A stretch of 64,000 nucleotides of DNA, from contig OY755237.1 of NCBI GenBank assembly GCA_963576725.1, positions 56,519,805 through 56,583,804 of the forward strand, read 5' to 3'. The translations under genes were made by a program, and so were the position numbers. This document shows, piece by piece, positions 10,567-21,430 of the stretch. Position 1 is the first letter of the stretch. The number at the start of each line of letters is the position of its first letter. The notes below the pieces were generated by a model. That model worked only from the letters and a program-made list of their open reading frames with translations, did not search any database and was not told the DNA's origin. Source of the stretch: Azorinus chamasolen (lineage: Eukaryota; Mollusca; Bivalvia; Cardiida; Solecurtidae).

Positions 10567-11070
10567 TAAAAACCTCCGGAAAACCTGAATTTCCGGAAAA
10601 TGTCTAAAAGTAAAATCACTGTATTTCCGTGAAAAATCAATGGAGCGTAACGAAATTCAATCTTGATCTGTTACTCATTATAATAAAGCCACATACCAAA
10701 TATCACTTCAATATCTGTAAAGATTTTTAAAAAAATCCGGAAAACCTGAATTTCCGGACAATTTTCTAAGTAAAATCACCGTATTTCCGTGAAAAATCAA
10801 TGAAGCGTAACGAAATTCAAAACTTGATCTGTAACTCATTATAATAAAGCCACATACCAAATATCAATTCAATATCTGTAATGGTTTAGAAAAACCTCCG
10901 GAAAACCTGAATTTCCGGAAAATGTCTAAGTAAAATCACTATATTTCCGTGAAAAAGCAATGAAGCGTAACGAAATTCAAACTTGATCTGTAACTCATTA
11001 TAATATAATAAAGCCACATACCACATATCACTTCAATATCTGTAAAGGTTTAGAAAAAACTCCGGGAAAC
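10567..11070. repeat. ~160-bp tandem array, about 3 units
   Basis: Units share CTCCGGAAAACCTGAATTTC, GAAGCGTAACGAAATTCAA and CACATACCAAATATCA, starting near 10571, 10734 and 10896. The left part of the same array is at 9352-9552. Confidence 0.85.
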
Positions 11071-11074
11071 TGAA

Positions 11075-11330
11075 AAATAACAAAGGGCAATAACTCAAAA
11101 ATACTGAAGACAGAGTTACAAACCTTGTGCACTGCACTTGCGGGCAATGTGATCTATCTATATATGAAGTGTGAAGTCAATAGTTTTTATACTTTGGAAG
11201 TTATGATCCAGACAAGACGGACGGACGGACGGACGGACAACCGGACGGACATGGTGACTCCATTATACCCCCCCACAAAAAAAACAAAAATAAAACTTCG
11301 TTTGTGGGGGTATAATAATAAAAACATAGC
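11075..11330 (+). repeat. Pearl-like element end: repeat unit, GACG microsatellite, terminal hairpin
   Basis: Contains AACAAAGGGCAATAACTC and GAAGTTATGATCCAGACAAG, then (GGAC)n at 11217-11250, then a hairpin from ATTATACCCCCCC to GGGGGTATAAT (11262-11326). The same order occurs at 35935-36655. This matches the known layout of bivalve pearl / Helentron-associated elements; assignment is by layout only. Confidence 0.7.
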
Positions 11331-11735
11331 ATCGGATCAGAGTCCGCAAAGTCAATTACAATACTCACCAGAAGCCTTAAGTTTTGTATGCCGCTGCAGC
11401 TGATAGTTGGGTCCCTAAATTACCCCATCACGTATACTTTATTGTGTACATTGTTTACAATGTTCAGTGTCTATTTATACATTGAATCCGATCATTTATA
11501 ATAAGTCATAGCCTTTGTTTCGTTTTTAAGGGATTTTATGTAAAATTCAGTTAATTATTATTAATGATGTTATTATTTCTCGCCTGAATATTCATGGAGT
11601 AAAGGCTTAATTTGAAATAAAAATGAAACTATTTATTTCTTATTTCCCATTCCTTGACACTTGGTCGGCCTTAGACAAAATAAGAATCCATTCACCCGAT
11701 GAATAGTAGTGTCAGCAATAATGTAATCATATCTT
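11331..11735. other. No gene recognised
   Basis: AT-rich; ends with MITE A2 debris (CTGAATATTCATGGAGTAAAGGCTTAA at about 11584-11610). No supportable frame. Confidence 0.5.
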
Positions 11736-11956
11736 TTAACCCCTTCCCTGTTCTGTGTTTATTCCAAATTCTAATACCTAATGAATATTCATGGACAAAA
11801 TCGTTACAACAAACAATTGGAAGGTAGAACATCACATGTAGCCATTTTCGAAAGTAAAGAAACAGCTCTTTCAAATTCCGTTAGCAAACGGAACAGATCC
11901 TGATCAGACGGATCCTAAAGGACCTGGGTCCACGTTTATATGAAGGAAAGGGTTAA
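11736..11956. mobile_element. TTAA-type hairpin MITE, subtype A1
   Basis: Full copy, 221 bp, from TTAACCCCTTCCCTG to GAAGGAAAGGGTTAA; contains GTAGCCATTTT and AAAGTAAAGAAACAG, and a shortened internal hairpin. Confidence 0.75.
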
Positions 11957-11999
11957 TTATGATTTCTTATAGTGGCATAGAATCAGTTCTTTATCATTT

Positions 12000-12092
12000 C
12001 AAGAGCACAACGTACAGACGCTGGTCAGATGGCTCATACAGAAGGTGTCTGATCTGGGTTTCCTTAGCTTGCAAGTTCGTCTGTATACGACA
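12000..12092. repeat. Diverged hairpin related to MITE A
   Basis: GGTCAGATGGCTCATACAG pairs imperfectly with GGTGTCTGATC; outer ends not recognisable. Confidence 0.4.
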
Positions 12093-12496
12093 TAGGGTTA
12101 ACATAGACACGCATACATGATTCTAATGGAAATTATTGATATTTAGTATTTATTAATCAAAGCTAGAAAATTGTGTCCATAGGACACATGTGCCCACTGG
12201 CGATATTGTCTCTAAATCAAGCATGTTTCACTATATGTTATATAGTGGAGAAAAGTTCCCAGTCCAAACTCTCTGGTAAAATGGTCAAAGCAAACATTCC
12301 CTTCTTTACGTACATCTTCACATCAACGTTGTTCAGCGGTGAAAGTTTGAAGCATATTCTCCTATTGGTGTATGAGGAGTTGGACATGCAAGATTTGGAC
12401 GGGCGGACGTACGCACGGACGGAAAATATCGTGGCTATATCTTCCCCTTAAGCAAACAACTCCTACAGCAAATATGAGTATCTATCAAATGAAGGG

Positions 12497-12672
12497 TTAA
12501 CCATTTTCCCCATAGAGAGGCCTTCTCACGCATTTGCAAACAGAGTAGACCTAGATCCGACGGCTCAAGCAGGAACCGTCTGATCAGAGTCTGTTCTGTT
12601 TGATAAAGAAATAATACAGGTCTAATTCTACAGCTTCAGCAATGGTTAAAACATCCATGTTAATGTTCAATT
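12497..12672. mobile_element. MITE A2, right part degraded
   Basis: TTAACCATTTTCCCC start, then hairpin arms GCAAACAGAGTAGACC and GTCTGTTCTGTTTG, then the A2 tail TCTAATTCTACAGCTTC. Confidence 0.55.
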
Positions 12673-12714
12673 TAAAACAAACATCATTCCATGAATATTC
12701 ACACAGTAATAAAT

Positions 12715-12972
12715 ACATACAGTAAAAAAACCCTGAACCGGACGTTCAATTTAGTATACATATCGGTCTTGGAGACAGGTGGTAGCTTAATGCAGGGTAG
12801 CCATACAGAAAACTCCTCGAGAAGCATTCTGCATGACTTTCACCCTGCATTAGCCATTTCCCTGTTCTGTGTTTATTCTAAATTTTGATACCTACTGAAT
12901 ATCCATGGACAAAATCCTATAGGAACCGTCTGATCTGGGTCTACTCTGTTTGCAAATGCGTGAAAGGGTTAA
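12715..12972. mobile_element. Tigger-like MITE fragment joined to MITE A1 fragment
   Basis: CAGTAAAAAAACCCTGAACC with the hairpin GCAGGGT...CTTTCACCCTGCATTA (12717-12850) runs straight into A1 sequence CATTTCCCTGTTCTGTG that lacks its left hairpin arm and ends GTGAAAGGGTTAA. The TTAA is shared with the next element. Confidence 0.5.
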
Positions 12973-13196
12973 CCCATTCCCTCCTAGTGACACATTTTGG
13001 CGCCTCTGTAAAAGTCACATTTTGAAACCATTGTGATAAATAGAGCATTTGCTTCATAGGAGCAAATACTCTATTTATCACAATGATTTCAAAACTATGC
13101 AGTTCTAACATTCGCCTTTTCTACAGTTAATGCTCCTTTTCGGTAGATTAATTCAAAGAGGCTGGGTCTAAAATAGTCTAGGAGGGAATGGGTTAA
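12969..13196. mobile_element. TTAA-type hairpin MITE, family D
   Basis: 228 bp from TTAACCCATTCCCTC to GAGGGAATGGGTTAA, a 14-15 bp near-perfect terminal inverted repeat. The core hairpin uses AAATAGAGCATTTGCT and its complement. It abuts the previous element through a shared TTAA. Other members: 28912-29140, 16565-16762 (hybrid), 36683-36747 (core only). Confidence 0.75.
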
Positions 13197-13199
13197 GCA

Positions 13200-14011
13200 G
13201 CTACTTGCATTGAAGCACAGAAGTCACGTGATGATCATGTTACAGTAGTTTATTTGTACTTTGTGGACGCCCTGGTCATTTGTGAGCATCGCAACTTCTT
13301 CGCTAGTGACTTAACACCACATTTGACCAGAAAATTGATATTTTCAATTTTTCACAAGGAATGTGATTCCAAAATATGATGTGACTGTAACACTTTGAAT
13401 ACCGGAAACGAGTTTATGCTAGCTGTCATTTACAAACAGATGAGAGCACTCTTAGAAGAGCCTTTTGATCAAGGTCTGCATTGTTTGTCAATCAAATGTC
13501 CTTCACAAATCATACCCTTTCATACTGAATGGCATCTACCTTCAAAACAGATGGACTATCAAACTTTGAAGTTTCAGCGTTGAAATGTTTAAAGCAACAC
13601 GTGTGCGGTGAAAGATCTCGCATTCTGAATTTTAAGCCAGGTCGGAAATAATGCAGAAAGTTCCTAGACGCCGAGTAGTAACTCGTTGGCTCATGAGATT
13701 CCAAACTGTTTGCTTTCTGTTTGACATGCGCTCAGTAGTTTCTAAAACGTGATCTAATGTGAAGTGGTCAGACTTGCACCAGATCCAGTTTTGCGCAGAC
13801 GTTATATTTTCACAAAGGAAAAGGGTTATTGCAATATCAATAACAGTACATGTACGTGCCTATGCTAAAATGTATCAGGATCCAAACTGTTTGACACTCC
13901 ACGTATGTTTTAAAAGAAATTGAAGCAAAGTCTATCCCGCAGTGTTAATGACAAGTGCGTGATAAATTAATAATTGCAACCGGCCATAAGAAACGGTATT
14001 GACCATAATAA
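13200..14011. other. No gene recognised
   Basis: Small frames here show no family resemblance and no splice-bounded coding signal. Confidence 0.5.
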
Positions 14012-14250
14012 TTAACCCTTTACTCCATAAATACGCCATTCTACTCCTTTGCAAACAGAGAATACCCAGATCAGACGGCTCATGTAGGAACCGTCTGATC
14101 AGGGACTGCTCTGTTTGCTTATTATATAATATATATATGAGTGTCTGACATGACAAAAAAAGCTTGTAAGCGTTTGTTAATTTACCAATTAATCTAATAT
14201 CAACGATGTCATTACTTTTTGACATGAATATCCGTGGAATAAACGGCTAG
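14012..14250. mobile_element. TTAA-type hairpin MITE, subtype A2 (inverted)
   Basis: Starts TTAACCCTTTACTCC, hairpin arms GCAAACAGAGAATACCC and GGGACTGCTCTGTTTGC, ends ACATGAATATCCGTGGAA. About 239 bp. Confidence 0.65.
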
Positions 14251-14654
14251 ATAGCACGAGTAGGATAAGGACCTGAACTGATTGGAGTGCCCTCAGGCCT
14301 CTCCATAGTGTTGGAATTGGATGTCGGCGTATTCTGGGATGGTCTACAATTTATCTCAAGGAGTTTTGAATTGGGATAGTAAAAAGAATATCGCCGTCTA
14401 CCGGACGGGACGAGTCGTGGCTATTCGCATGCGTGAGTATTGGTTATATAAAAAATACGCAGTCAAACTTACACTAACCAATAAGGAGATTGAATATTAA
14501 AGTATTTATAGAAAACGTGAATGAATTTGTAAAAAAAAGATCAGATGAATCCAGAATGTCGATATTTTAGTTCAAATAGACAATGATTATTTTATCCCAG
14601 ACTCTCCAATGAGTTTTGCATTCCGTATAAAAATCGAGTAACGGTCGGCCCAGT
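14251..14654. other. No gene recognised
   Basis: No coding signal. May be the unaligned 5' part of the dispersed repeat that follows. Confidence 0.4.
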
Positions 14655-15090
14655 TTCTATTTTTTTGACCTACTCATAAATCGATGGAGCTGAACAGATT
14701 ATTTAGGTCGATGCCATTTCCCGTCCCTTTAGAGTTTCTTAATCTAATTATCATGCAAGTAGAAAGGAAACCTGCACTTTTTATCCATTAATATTTGCTT
14801 CCGGACTTGATTCTTATTAAACCGCGTTTCTCTAGTACAGCGGTGGGTTAAGTAAATAAAACTAATAAATCAGAACTGCTATATCGATGGCTCTGGTCGA
14901 GTGGACTAACGCGTCGGGAATTAGTGTTCAAGTTTACACTTTGTATGACCTGGTGAGGGTTCGAAGTCCACCTATTACCAACAATTTTTTTCTCTTTTTT
15001 TTTCTTTTCTCGTATTTGTATAATTCTATTGGTGAATTTTCCGTTATTCCATCAACATGTTTACTGAAAATTGAAATACTAGGCAGTGGC
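14655..15090 (+). repeat. Dispersed repeat homologous to 9960-10430
   Basis: Shared blocks in the same order: CAGTTTCTATTTTT, AAATCGATGGA(A/G)CTGAACAG, TTTGCTTCC(A/G)G, CAGCGGTGG, then a tRNA-like sequence, a T-rich run and CCATCAACATGTTTA. Overall identity looks moderate, so the two copies are old. Confidence 0.7.
14888..14984 (+). tRNA. tRNA-like sequence, probably pseudogene
   Basis: A box-like TGGTCGAGTGGACTAACGC and B box-like GGTTCGAAGTCC. The length of about 95 nt and the A box resemble Ser/Leu tRNAs. The acceptor arms no longer pair well. Followed by a T-rich run. Same position in its repeat as the tRNA-like sequence at 10232. Confidence 0.4.
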
Positions 15091-15600
15091 GCTTGATAGT
15101 CATCGTCTTCGTTCTATTTATAGCGCACGTACTATTTGATATGCACAATAGTTATTTATAGAAACCTTTTTACGATCCGGTGCCAAAACCTTGTCAAACG
15201 GCCCCTGTATATAGCAACTGTTCGATAAAAAAGCCCTGCTGCAGGCCTCTCCTTGGCTTCCTTTTAGAAGGAAGCCAACTTGTTTAGATAGATTTAGATA
15301 AATCTATTTCACTAAAAAGTGTACATCACATGACAATAACAACAAAGAGCATTAAATAAAAAGCCATAAATGCGCACTATTACCAAGGATAACACGAAAA
15401 AGGAAAACAAACATTTTCCTTATTTCCATCGTGGTCCTTGTCGTCACTCAACAACACTTTTCATCGTGGCAGCTAACTACGGGATGGTTTGCTTACAATA
15501 TCAGTAAGTTATTTCCCTGCCATAGTCGAATGATAGTTTCAAGAAAGGCGCATAGATGGGCATGAAAACAGAATTGGAAGCAGATAGATGGACTTACAGA
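15091..15600. other. No gene recognised
   Basis: A short inverted repeat GGCTTCCTTTTAGAAGGAAGCC occurs near 15255-15276; otherwise nothing supportable. Confidence 0.45.
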
Positions 15601-16106
15601 CAAAACATTTCCACGTAGATCTATATCAATATGAGCACCTATCTACAGCCTTACACTAGGCATTCCAGACACTTTCATCAACAGGCCTATCACTTAGTTC
15701 AACCTTCAAATGACACCTTTAAGTACTCATTTTTTCCTCGTATAGTCCTGGTGTGGAACTCTCTTCCACAACATATAGTCAGTGCTTACACTATAGACGT
15801 GTTCAGGTCAGCACTGGCTACATGGACCGGACCTTAGGCTTACAGATATTCTTATAGTTTTAACAATCACTAACACTCTGCTTTTTTCTGCACAACAAAA
15901 CCTGTATATATTATAGACTTTGAAGTATTTTCTTAGGTTTTTAGGTTGCACCTTCACTAGTACATGCCTGTAGTTCTAAAGTGGACTGAGTAGCTTAAGA
16001 CTACTGGCATTTCTTTCCTTTTTATCATCCACGCATGACCACAATATTCAGTTTTTGAATGCTAGCCATTATAGAAGAAGAAGAAGAAGAAGAAGGAAGA
16101 AGAAGA
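15601..16106 (+). mobile_element. 5'-truncated LINE, 3' end of ORF2 plus 3' UTR
   Basis: An open frame to 15837 encodes the typical tail of a jockey-type non-LTR reverse transcriptase: RHSRHFHQQAYHL, then FKYSFFPRIVLVWNSLP and a short F-x-x-ALA end. The RT core is absent. A 3' UTR of about 240 bp ends in a GAAGAA tail (16076-16106), consistent with a retrotransposed 3' end. Non-functional remnant. Confidence 0.7.
16076..16106. repeat. (GAA)n microsatellite at LINE 3' end
   Basis: About 10 GAA units with one GGAA interruption. Confidence 0.9.
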
Positions 16107-16149
16107 ACATTGGATAGATAAGTAGTCGAACAAATATATGACCAATTAC

Positions 16150-16199
16150 AGACAGGCAGACAGACAGACAGACATCTGTCTGTCAGAAAGACAGACATA
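16150..16199. repeat. CAGA-type microsatellite forming a hairpin
   Basis: GACAGGCAGACAGACAGACA is followed by TGTCTGTC and AGACAGACA, so the tract folds back on itself. Confidence 0.8.
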
Positions 16200-16564
16200 C
16201 AGTTACAAAGTCCAGTCAACAAGCACACGAAAACGAGCAATTAACTTAAACACTTTTTGAATTCGAATAAGTCAAAAGGCGGTATCATGTAGGAACCATA
16301 TGGCACAAACAAACAGTTTTCGGTAAATAATGCCCGAAAAACATCCCGAACGCTTATTTATAATGTAGTTTTGCCACAAGTCTTTAACAGTTCACCGACG
16401 CGTCACTGACGCTGAAACTTGTCAGTGCATATTCAGTTCGTATATACTGAGGCCCTGAAATTTGATTCTACAGTTTCTGCCACAGCCAAAATAGTATGTG
16501 TTCATATTCCCTTCTAAAATGTCTACTAATGTCATTATTGCTTGTATTAAAAGATATGCCCTGT
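16200..16564. other. No gene recognised
   Basis: No supportable feature. Confidence 0.5.
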
Positions 16565-16762
16565 TTAACCCATTCTCCCATAGGTAATTTTTCGACCAAA
16601 CGTTTTTTATAAATCTATCCAAAAAGAGCTTTAACTAGAGAAAAATAGTTTGATAAATAGAGCATGAAGTCCATAGGAGAAAATTCTCTATTTATCACAA
16701 CAGTTTCATAAAGTGACTTTTACAGAGGCGTAGAAAGGCATATTTATGGAGGAAAGGGTTAA
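16565..16762. mobile_element. TTAA-type MITE, hybrid of families D and A
   Basis: Left end TTAACCCATTCTCCC and core AAATAGAGCATGAAG...TTCTCTATTTATCAC are family D; the right end TTTATGGAGGAAAGGGTTAA is family A. Confidence 0.6.
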
Positions 16763-17176
16763 TATTTACGTAAGAAATAAAGACACAATGATGACTTATT
16801 ACCAGAATATCTATAATGGCATATGAACACTAGATAGTTTGGAATAGGCAGAAACTACAGAATCATATCTATATACATTGTACAGTAAAACCTCTCTATA
16901 ACGACCACTAAATGTGTTATTCAGTTGGTGTTTAGGGCAGGTAGTTGCTTAAAGCAAAATGAAAGTAAAACAGAACGCACCTATAGGAGCACCCACCTGC
17001 CTTTAACACAAAATACTTGATATAAGTTAGTGGTCGTTACAGAGAGGTTGTACTGTAAATTCATATGCAAACGGAGCAGAACCTGATCTGATTGCTCCTA
17101 CAAGAGCCGTCTGATCTGGGTATACTCAAAGGTATGCAAAGGTACGAAAATGTGTTTATATGAAGGAAAGGGTTAA
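16763..17176. mobile_element. MITE A2 interrupted by a Tigger-like MITE
   Basis: A2 sequence (TATAATGGCATATGAACAC, then GAATCATATCTATATA) stops at about 16880 and resumes at 17058 with AATTCATATGCAAACGGAGC, ending TGAAGGAAAGGGTTAA at 17176. The insert is the element at 16881-17057. Compare 23768-24205. Confidence 0.7.
16881..17057. mobile_element. Tigger/pogo-like MITE, family B, complete
   Basis: 177 bp with terminal inverted repeats TACAGTAAAACCTCTCTATA and AGAGAGGTTGTACTGTA, continuing inward through AACGACCACT/AGTGGTCGTT. The inner hairpin contains GCAGGTAGTTGCTTAAAGC. TA flanks fit pogo/Tigger insertion. No coding capacity. Confidence 0.8.
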
Positions 17177-17370
17177 TACCTGGAGTGTAGTAACAACGTT
17201 TCCATGTCAAACAAATTTAGATATATACAATGACATACCACTGTTAATCCAAAAGAGTGGGGTACATTCTCAATCAGTGTCACTCTTATTTACCTCTAAA
17301 GTTGATGTTTCAATTTTGTATCAACACAATACAGTCTGTCTGCCACATAGTCAATGGACAATCCATTAGA

Positions 17371-18734
17371 AACAAGAGGGCCAAGATGGCCCTTAATCGC
17401 TCACCTGATTACCATAGATTTAAGATTTTTTACTGGGTAGCCCATGGGTAGGGCAAATATTGACCTTAGGAACAATATTTGAACAATGTTGATAGTGGAT
17501 CATGAGCAGTGGTTCTGCAGAACAAGATTTTCAAAGATTTAGTATATTGATTTTATCAAGACAATGATTCTGACCAATGAAGATTGGGCTAAAAATCTGC
17601 CCTCTAGAGTAATTTTTCTAAGATTTGACCTAGTGACCTACTTTTTTTCCCACCCAACCCATGATCACACTCAACCTTGATATCACCAAGACAACACTTT
17701 GAGCAAGTTTGAGGAAGACTGGGCTAAACCTGTGGCCACTGGAGTGTAAACTAGATTGTTCTAAGATATGACCCAGTGACCTACTTTTTGACCTGACATA
17801 ACCCACTTTCAAACTTGTCCAATATTTTATTGGGACAATCATTCCTACCAATTTTCATGAAGATTTGGCTAAGTTTCATGAAGATTGGACAAAAAAATGT
17901 GACCACTAGAGCGTTCACAAGGTTTTTCTACTGTTTGACCTAGTGACCTAGTTTTTAACCCCACTTAATCCACTTTCGTACTCGTCCGAGATTTTATCAA
18001 GACATTCATTCTGACCAAGTTTCATGAAGATTGGCCTAAAAGTGTGACCACTAGAGTGTTAACAAGGTTTTCCTAATATTTGACCTAGTGACTTAGTTTT
18101 TAACCCAACACAATCCACTTTCAAACTAGTTTGAGATTTTATCAAGACAATCATTATACCTAAGTTTCATGAAGATTGGACAAAAATGTGACCACTAGAG
18201 TGTTCACAAGGTTTTTCTACTGTTTGACCTAGTTTTTAACCCCACTTGACCCACTTTCGAACTCGTCCGAGATTTTATCAAGACATTCATTCCGACCAAG
18301 ATTCATGAAGATTGAACTAAAATTGATTGTGACCACTAGAGTGTTCACAGGTTTTTTCTACTGTTTGCCCTAGTGACCTTGTTTTTTACCCCACGTAACC
18401 CACTTTTCAAACTCCTCCGAGATTTTAACAAGACAATCATTCTGACCAAGTCTCATGAAAATTAGGCTAAAAATGTGACCTCTAGAGGGTTCCCAAGGTT
18501 ATCCTACTATTTGACCTAGTGACCTAGTTTTAACCCAACTTGACTCACTTTCGAACTCATCCGAGATTTTATCAAAACATTTATTCTGACTAAGTTTCAT
18601 AAAGATTGGACTACAATTATGACCACTAGAGTGTTCACAAGCAAATTGTTGACGACGGACGACGGATGACACACGACGGACGCCGGACATTCAAGTCTCC
18701 CAAAAGCTCACCCTGAGCTTTGCTCGGGTGAGCT
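17371..18734 (-). repeat. Pearl-like element: ~150-bp tandem units, GACG tract, terminal hairpins
   Basis: Bounded at left by the hairpin GGGCCAAGATGGCCC (17378-17392) and at right by AGCTCACC...GGTGAGCT (18705-18734). About eight units share TTTGACCTAGTGACCTA, CCGAGATTTTATCAAGACA, GACCAAGTTTCATGAAGATT and TGACCACTAGAGTGTTCACA. A GACGACGGA tract lies at 18651-18688, next to the right hairpin. Weak open frames in it are chance products of the repeat. Confidence 0.85.
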
Positions 18735-19261
18735 AATAATTATCAGATAAAGAGACAAGTTTCTACAATACCAAAATCTTTATAAACTACATTTAATGAA
18801 GAAAATTGTCTAAACCCATACTTTCAAACTTTTCTTGTTGAATTCAAATGCACATTTACATTTACTTTAACTCTTTAAACTCTAATAAATGTTAAATATC
18901 TGAATCCACACTTACACATGCATCTACATTTTCAGCAATTTTGTAACTTTTGTGTAATACCCCAAACTCTTATCATAAAAACTTTTGTCACAGTTGCTCT
19001 GAATATAAGCTACAGATCAACCTATGATTACCTTGGTGTACTTCCTTTAGATGCAAAACAGTTTTAACCATCAGACTAGTAATTTGTGATAACACAACAA
19101 AACAATTTATTTTAAAATTCATATCAGGTTGATAGAAAATAATGTAGGCATGTTGCTTAACATTTATTATACAGTTATACATTGTGTAATATGAATAAAC
19201 AGAATTCTTACCCGTTTTATGTCCCAAAATCAAACATGACAGAGATATCATAAAGGCAAAG
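18735..19261. other. No gene recognised
   Basis: AT-rich spacer between two array segments. Confidence 0.5.
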
Positions 19262-20088
19262 ATGTTCGAACTTGTCTGAGATATCATCAAAACAAAGATT
19301 TTATCAAGATAATTATTCTGTTTATGTTTCATGAAGATTGGACAACAAATGTAACCACCAGAGTGTTCACAAGGTTTTGCTGCTGTTTGACCTAGTGACC
19401 AAGTTTTGACCCCACATGACCCACTTTCAAATTTGTCCAACATTTTCTCATGAGAATCATTCTGACCAAGTTTCATGAAGATTAGGCTAAAAATGTGACC
19501 TCTAGTGATTTTTCTAAGATTTAACCTAGTAACCTACTATTTGACCCTATATAACACACTTTCAAACTTGTCCAAGATATTATCAGGACAATCATTCTGG
19601 CAAGGATTCAGGAAGATTGTGCTAAAAATGCGACCTCTAGTGTTCACAATGCTTTCCTACTATTTGACCTAGTGACCTAGTTTTTGACCCTGCACGACCA
19701 AATTTCGAACTTGTTCGAGATGTTATCAAGACAATCATTCTGACCAATGGAAGATTGGGCTAAATATATGACCTCTGGAGTGATTTTGCTAAGTTTTGAC
19801 CTAGTGACCTACTTTTTGATCCCACCCCACCCATGATCAAACTAAAACTTGATATCACCAAGACAAACATTCTGAGCAAGTTTGAGGAAGACTGGGCTAA
19901 AATGTGTCAGTTGGAGTGTAGACAAGATTTTTCTAAGATAATAACCTAGTGACCTAATTCTGACCCCACAAAATCAACTTTCAAACATGTCCAATATTTT
20001 ATCAGGACAACAATTCTGACCAAGTTTGAAGAAAACTGGGCTAAAATGTGACCTCTAGAGTGTTCACAAGGTTTTTCTACTGTTTGAC
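19262..20088 (-). repeat. Tandem array, same family as 17371-18734 (part 1)
   Basis: About five more diverged units. Stops abruptly at TTTTCTACTGTTTGAC (20073-20088), where a LINE has inserted. Confidence 0.85.
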
Positions 20089-20432
20089 ATTAATGATATT
20101 AACCTGATTATAAACCTTGCGACATTCTGCATGTACAAAGGATATTATGCTAGCGACAAGAGATCAAAATTCTACAATATTTATAATTTATTCCTATATG
20201 AATTTAACATTATGTATTCCTACCTACAGTATAAGAAAAACATAACTCTATTAATACAGAATTTCAAGAAATATTTAGAAGTTTAGTAATAAGACGTTAT
20301 ACTATTAATAGCTTAAGCTATTATAGCCTGTACATACTGTATACATGTATATATATATGTGTATGAGAGTGTAGAAAAATGAAATAAACGAAGTCGCAAG
20401 ACTTCACCAGAAAAAAAGAAGAAAAAAAAGGG
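20089..20432 (+). mobile_element. 5'-truncated LINE insertion with target-site duplication
   Basis: About 344 bp inserted in the array, flanked by the 16-bp direct repeat TTTTCTACTGTTTGAC (20073-20088 and 20433-20448). The first 65 codons (to TAG at 20284) are open and give INLATFCMYKGYYASDKRS and onward, resembling the extreme C-terminus of a non-LTR reverse transcriptase. An AAATAAAC-type signal near 20383 and an A-rich tail (20410-20430) close it. Plus-strand insertion, dead on arrival. Confidence 0.75.
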
Positions 20433-21430
20433 TTTTCTACTGTTTGACCTAGTGACCTAGTTTCTGACTCCACGTGACCTTCTTTCAAACTCTTCCATTC
20501 TGAGCAAGTTTGAAAAAGACTGGGCTAAAATGTGTCAGTTGGAGTGTAAACAAGATTTTTCTAAGATAATGACTTAGTGACCTACTTCTGACCCCACACA
20601 ACCCACTTTTAAACACGTCCAATGTTTTCTCAGGACAACAATTCTGCCCAGGTTTCACTAAGACTGGGCTAAAATGTGACCTCTAGAGTGTTCACAAGGT
20701 TTTTCTATTGTTTGACCTAGTGACCTAGTTTCTGACTCCACGTGACCCACTTTCACACACTTCCGAGATATTATCAAAACAAATATTCTAATAAAGTATC
20801 GTGAAGATTCGGCTACAAATGTGACAAGAGTGTTCACAAGGTTTTTCTATCATTTGACCTAATGACCTAGTTTTTAAACCCAAATGACCCACTTTCGAAC
20901 TTGTCCGAGATTTTATTAAGACAATCATTCTGATACAGTTTCATGGCAAATGGGCTAACAATGTGACCTCTAGAGTGTTCACAAGGTTTTACAACTATTT
21001 GACCTATTGACCTAGTTTTTGACCCTACATGACCCACTTTCAAGTTGTCCGAGATTTTATCTAGACAATCATTCTGACCAAGTTTCATGATAAATGTACA
21101 CTCAACCTTGATATCACCAAGACAAACACGCTGAGCGAGTTTGAGGAAGATTGGGCTAAAAATGTGGCCACTGGAGTGTAAACAAGATTTTTTTAAGACA
21201 TGACCCAGTGACCTAATTTTGACCACACGTAACCCATTTTCAAACTTGTCCAAGATTTTATTAGGGCATTCATTCTGACCAATTTTCATGACGATTTGGC
21301 TATAAATGTGACCTCTATAGTGTTCACAAGGTTTTCCTACTATTTGACCCCAATGACCTAGTTTTCAATCCCGCATAACCCACTTTCAAACTCATTCGAG
21401 ATTTTATCAAGACAATCATTATGACTAACT
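20433..21430 (-). repeat. Tandem array, same family as 17371-18734 (part 2)
   Basis: Resumes with TTTTCTACTGTTTGACCTAG and runs about six units to near 21430, where it fades without a terminal hairpin. Confidence 0.85.

Noticed and set aside
16881..17057. Strong hairpins considered as rho-independent terminators or microRNA precursors
   Set aside because: They are multi-copy and bounded by inverted terminal repeats with TA flanks, so they are MITEs. A microRNA origin cannot be excluded without small-RNA data.
17630..21289. Several minus-strand open frames of 60-160 codons with similar peptides (KLGQND..., SLGQI...)
   Set aside because: They follow the ~150-bp tandem unit and its frame; the similarity between peptides is that of the DNA repeat. 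No start context, splice sites or known domain.
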